Shown here: positions 21,274 to 23,521 of the stretch, one piece after another
How the letters are laid out: each line of letters opens with the position of its first letter
Numbering within the stretch: position 1 is the first letter of the stretch
Source of the DNA: Clostridiales bacterium
GTDB taxonomy: Bacteria; Bacillota; Clostridia; Christensenellales; Pumilibacteraceae
Direction of reading: 5' to 3'
Assembly (NCBI GenBank): GCA_014799665.1
Contig: JAAVHP010000026.1
Location: 1-23,521 of the forward strand
DNA: 23,521 nt
Notes under the pieces: model-generated
Databases searched by the model: none
Told to the model about the DNA's origin: nothing
The model's input: the letters and a program-made list of their open reading frames with translations, nothing else
Program-made: the position numbers and the translations under genes

Positions 21274-22239
21274 ATGAAAATTCTTTACGGAACAACTAAT
21301 CAAGCAAAGTTTAATTTAATGAAACCCGTTGCGGAAGCTTTGGGGTTTGAGTTGATCGGGCTTAACGATTTACATGAACAGCTACCGACTGTCAACGAGA
21401 GCGGCAAAGACCCGTTAGAAAACGCGAAGATCAAAGCAATAGCATATTACAACGCGTTTTCCATGCCCGTCTTTTCATGCGACAGCGGACTATATTTCGA
21501 CGGACTGGAAGAACGGCTTCAACCGATGACGCATATTCGGCGCGTCAACGGCAAAGAATTATCCGACGACGAAATGACCGATTACTATGCGGAGCTATCC
21601 AAAGCTCACGGCGGAAAACTCGTCGGCAGATATAAAAACGCAATATATTTTATTTATAACGAGAACAACGTTTTTTCGAGCATGGACGACAGTCTTTCGT
21701 CCGCACCGTTCATTTTGTCGAGCGTACCGCACGAGAAGAAAGTAACGGGTTTCCCTTTGGACAGACTTTCTATCGATATAAAGACGGGCAAGTATTATTA
21801 CGACTTACCCGAGCACGCCGTCGATAATCTTGCCGTTGTCAACGGCTTAACGGCTTTCTTTAAAAATGCACTGTCTACGGTTAAGTCAATCGGCTTTCGC
21901 CCCGATAGATCCGCACTTAATAAACTCGTACACGTAGTTATAGACAGACCGCTCGGCTCGGTTCATCCCAACCATGACGATATTGTATACGGGATAAATT
22001 ACGGGTTCGTTCCCGACGTTCTCGGCGGCGACGGCGAAGCGCAGGACGCGTACGTTCTCGGCGTGGACGAGCCGCTGACAGAGTTCGACGGTACGGTTAT
22101 AGCAATCATTCACAGGCTAAATGACGTCGAGGATAAATGGGTCGTCGCGCCCGACGGTTGCGATTTTTCAAACGAAGAAATACTCGCAAAAACCGCATTC
22201 CAAGAACAATACTTCGAAATTGAATTGATTAGGAAATAG
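21274..22239 (+). CDS. Fusion of HAM1/RdgB-like NTP pyrophosphatase with inorganic pyrophosphatase
   Basis: 321 aa in one uninterrupted frame. Residues 1 to about 200 resemble the ITPase/HAM1 (RdgB, PF01725) family: YGTTNQAKFNLMK at 5-17 (T-x-N-x-x-K), NESGKDPLENAKIKA at 41-55 and CDSGLYFDGL at 69-78. The usual C-terminal SHR substrate motif is not visible, so it is divergent. Residues about 205-321 are a short inorganic pyrophosphatase: VIDRPLGSVHPNHDDIVYGINYGFVP, DGEAQDAYVLGVD at 253-265 holding the metal-binding Asp/Glu, and RLNDVEDKWVVAP. The first activity would clear ITP, XTP or dITP and release PPi; the second would split PPi to phosphate. Ribosome site AGGA lies about 10 nt before the ATG. 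It is monocistronic. The pyrophosphatase assignment is the stronger of the two. Confidence 0.83.
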   Translation: MKILYGTTNQAKFNLMKPVAEALGFELIGLNDLHEQLPTVNESGKDPLENAKIKAIAYYNAFSMPVFSCDSGLYFDGLEERLQPMTHIRRVNGKELSDDEMTDYYAELSKAHGGKLVGRYKNAIYFIYNENNVFSSMDDSLSSAPFILSSVPHEKKVTGFPLDRLSIDIKTGKYYYDLPEHAVDNLAVVNGLTAFFKNALSTVKSIGFRPDRSALNKLVHVVIDRPLGSVHPNHDDIVYGINYGFVPDVLGGDGEAQDAYVLGVDEPLTEFDGTVIAIIHRLNDVEDKWVVAPDGCDFSNEEILAKTAFQEQYFEIELIRK

Positions 22240-22249
22240 CACATAATTC

Positions 22250-22281
22250 AAAAGCACCGCTCGTCTTAACGGTGCTTTTTG
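22250..22281 (+). terminator. Terminator of the ITPase-PPase gene
   Basis: AAAAGCACCG (22250-22259) and CGGTGCTTTT (22270-22279), 10-bp stem, then T and GTTTG. It may also serve the convergent gene ending at 22295, since an A-run lies on the other side. Confidence 0.85.
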
Positions 22282-22294
22282 TTTGTCGTATTTC

Positions 22295-23242
22295 CTAACT
22301 ATTGCTGTCGATATTCTTTTTCATAAGCTCGGCGAGTTTAAGGTACTTGTCGAGCACGGGCGAGCCGTTCGCCGCGGCGGCGTAGTCTTTTAGATCGCGT
22401 ATTAGCTCGGGCAGGGCTTTCTCGTCGCGATCGCGCACCACGCGTTCTGTCCGCGCGGCGGCGTTCCAGTTCATGAGCGCGACGCTATCGGGATAGCACG
22501 ACAAGAGCGTTTGCGAATACTCGCTTACAAACTCGACGTCGCCGCTTGCCATGCGTTTTGCGAACACGTCGAAGATATAATCGCGCCTAAGATCGATAAA
22601 CGGCTTGTACCAGTTGAGAAGCTTGTCCGCGCCGGCGAGCTCGACCTCGTCGCCTATCAGCATGGAGCCGCGAACTTCGGTCGCTTGCTTATATATCGCT
22701 TTGTCGTGCAGTAGCTCGAACAGCTTATCGTCGAACTCCTCGTCGACGGGCTCGTTGGTCGCGTCGAGGTAGAAGTAGTACGTGTACCACAGCGGGCGCA
22801 GGGTCTTGAACATATTGCACACCAAGTACACCGCGGCGTACAGCGAGATTTGCTCGATCGGCTTGCGGTCGGCGGGGGGTATGACCTCGCTCATGACGAG
22901 CCTATCGAACAGCGCCGAGCCATAATCATACTTGATGAAGTCCTTGCCCCTGCGCTTGTACCAACGCCCGCCGCTCGGCAGCGCGTCGCTCGACGCGGCG
23001 GTATGTACGAACTCCGGATTATCCTTTGAGTAGTCGGGGTGGCGTTCGGGCTCGATCAAAAAACAGCAACCGTACTCGAACAGCGTGTTGCACGGACTGC
23101 CCACGTACTCGGGATATACCGCGCACGCGAAGCAGTAAAGGTTATAAAGCACCGTGCGTTTTTGGTCGTAGCTGAGGTCGCTGTCGCCCACCGCCTCGAA
23201 CGTCGGGTCAAACAGCTCCCTTACCGTATCTCTTATGTCCAT
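22295..23242 (-). CDS. Hypothetical soluble protein, 315 aa
   Basis: I do not recognise a family. The ATG at 23242 is chosen because GAGG lies 5 nt upstream; a GTG two codons earlier (23248) overlaps that ribosome site. The protein has no signal peptide or strong membrane helix, though residues about 140-165 (ISLYAAVYLVCNMFKTLRPLWYTYYFYL) are hydrophobic and aromatic. The rest looks alpha-helical, with eight Cys in the first half and a charged C-terminal third (residues about 215-315). Tyr, Asp and Arg are frequent. It has its own consensus promoter and shares no operon, so context gives no hint of function. Codon use matches the G/C-richer neighbours. Confidence 0.7.
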   Translation of the reverse strand: MDIRDTVRELFDPTFEAVGDSDLSYDQKRTVLYNLYCFACAVYPEYVGSPCNTLFEYGCCFLIEPERHPDYSKDNPEFVHTAASSDALPSGGRWYKRRGKDFIKYDYGSALFDRLVMSEVIPPADRKPIEQISLYAAVYLVCNMFKTLRPLWYTYYFYLDATNEPVDEEFDDKLFELLHDKAIYKQATEVRGSMLIGDEVELAGADKLLNWYKPFIDLRRDYIFDVFAKRMASGDVEFVSEYSQTLLSCYPDSVALMNWNAAARTERVVRDRDEKALPELIRDLKDYAAAANGSPVLDKYLKLAELMKKNIDSNS

Positions 23243-23257
23243 ACTCACCTCGCGTAT

Positions 23258-23286
23258 ATTGTATCATTTTATATTAATTTAGTCAA
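23258..23286 (-). promoter_or_regulatory. Promoter of the 315-aa hypothetical gene
   Basis: Minus-strand TTGACT (23286-23281), 17 bp, TACAAT (23263-23258). Repeat copy 2 directly abuts the -35. Confidence 0.75.
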
Positions 23287-23324
23287 CTTACTTCTTTTGA
23301 AAAAGAAGTAAGCAAGAAAACTTT
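23287..23324. repeat. Dispersed palindromic repeat, copy 2
   Basis: CTTACTTCTTTT-GA-AAAAGAAGTAAG (perfect 12-bp arms) plus CAAGAAAACTTT, differing from copy 1 only at the outer pair of the palindrome. Confidence 0.85.
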
Positions 23325-23392
23325 GCTTCGATTACATTGACATTTGTTTTGCATTTCTATTCTTTTGTTTCTTGTATGCGATGATATACTTT

Positions 23393-23429
23393 CTACTTCA
23401 CCTGAAAAAGAAGTAAGCAAGAAAACTTT
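23393..23429. repeat. Dispersed palindromic repeat, copy 3, decayed left arm
   Basis: The right part GAAAAAGAAGTAAG-CAAGAAAACTTT is identical to copy 2, but the left arm reads CTACTTCACCT, so the hairpin is broken. Confidence 0.8.
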
Positions 23430-23470
23430 ACGTTGGGGGAATATGTTTTAAACGAGTAAACCCCTCTCTT

Positions 23471-23498
23471 TGTCATTTCGAGGGTGGCGAGAAATCTC
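23471..23498. repeat. TGTCATTTCGAG-type short palindromic repeat
   Basis: The unit starts TGTCATTTCGAG and ends GGCGAGAAATCTC; ATTTC (23475-23479) pairs with GAAAT (23491-23495). I recall very similar repeats scattered in genomes of several gut phyla. Only one copy is in the window, so the repeat status rests on memory. Confidence 0.5.
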
Positions 23499-23521
23499 TT
23501 GAAACGGCTTGACTGCGAAAA

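Noticed and set aside
19395..23498. CRISPR array
   Set aside because: The repeats are few, irregularly spaced and hairpin-shaped; there are no regular spacers and no cas genes.

Overview
The window looks like a chromosomal segment of a low-to-medium GC bacterium of the Bacillota (class Clostridia, perhaps a gut lineage near Christensenellales). That placement is inference. It rests on Shine-Dalgarno starts, sigma-A-type promoters with 17-bp spacers, BspA-like leucine-rich-repeat lipoproteins, an archaeal-type aspartyl-tRNA synthetase, and intergenic repeats of kinds I recall from gut Firmicutes. No phage, plasmid or transposase gene is visible, and no CRISPR array.

Left region (1-8900) is visibly richer in A/T than the rest. 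On the minus strand it holds a very large membrane-anchored protein with cadherin-like beta-sandwich repeats (1878 aa). The start codon of a lipoprotein gene that leaves the window at the left edge overlaps its stop codon. A plus-strand MATE-type transporter with a long structured leader follows, then a minus-strand APH-fold phosphotransferase with an unrecognised N-terminal extension.

Middle region (8900-15450) holds a BspA-like LRR lipoprotein (minus), divergent from an XRE-family regulator. Their shared promoter region has a candidate operator, and a ~140-bp imperfect palindrome lies in the lipoprotein's 5' leader. Next come a YhhN/TMEM86-family membrane protein divergent from an AraC/GyrI-like regulator (overlapping promoters), and a SAP-DUF6434 gene with a promoter that predicts a leaderless mRNA.

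Right region (15450-23521) holds a SLOG-SLATT fusion protein (minus), the best candidate here for a nucleotide-sensing conflict/immunity effector. It is followed by a small protein with 19 cysteines in 85 residues, a 128-bp palindrome, archaeal-type aspS, a DnaQ-like exonuclease with a BRCT-like segment, and tRNA-Met(CAT) followed by tRNA-derived inverted and direct repeats. A fusion of an ITPase (HAM1/RdgB)-like domain to an inorganic pyrophosphatase comes next, then an unrecognised 315-aa protein.

The genes are mostly single transcription units with their own promoter and intrinsic terminator, so functional links are limited to divergent pairs and to domain fusions. Intergenic DNA is unusually rich in palindromic repeats. 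All family assignments are from reading motifs by eye; no database search was run.
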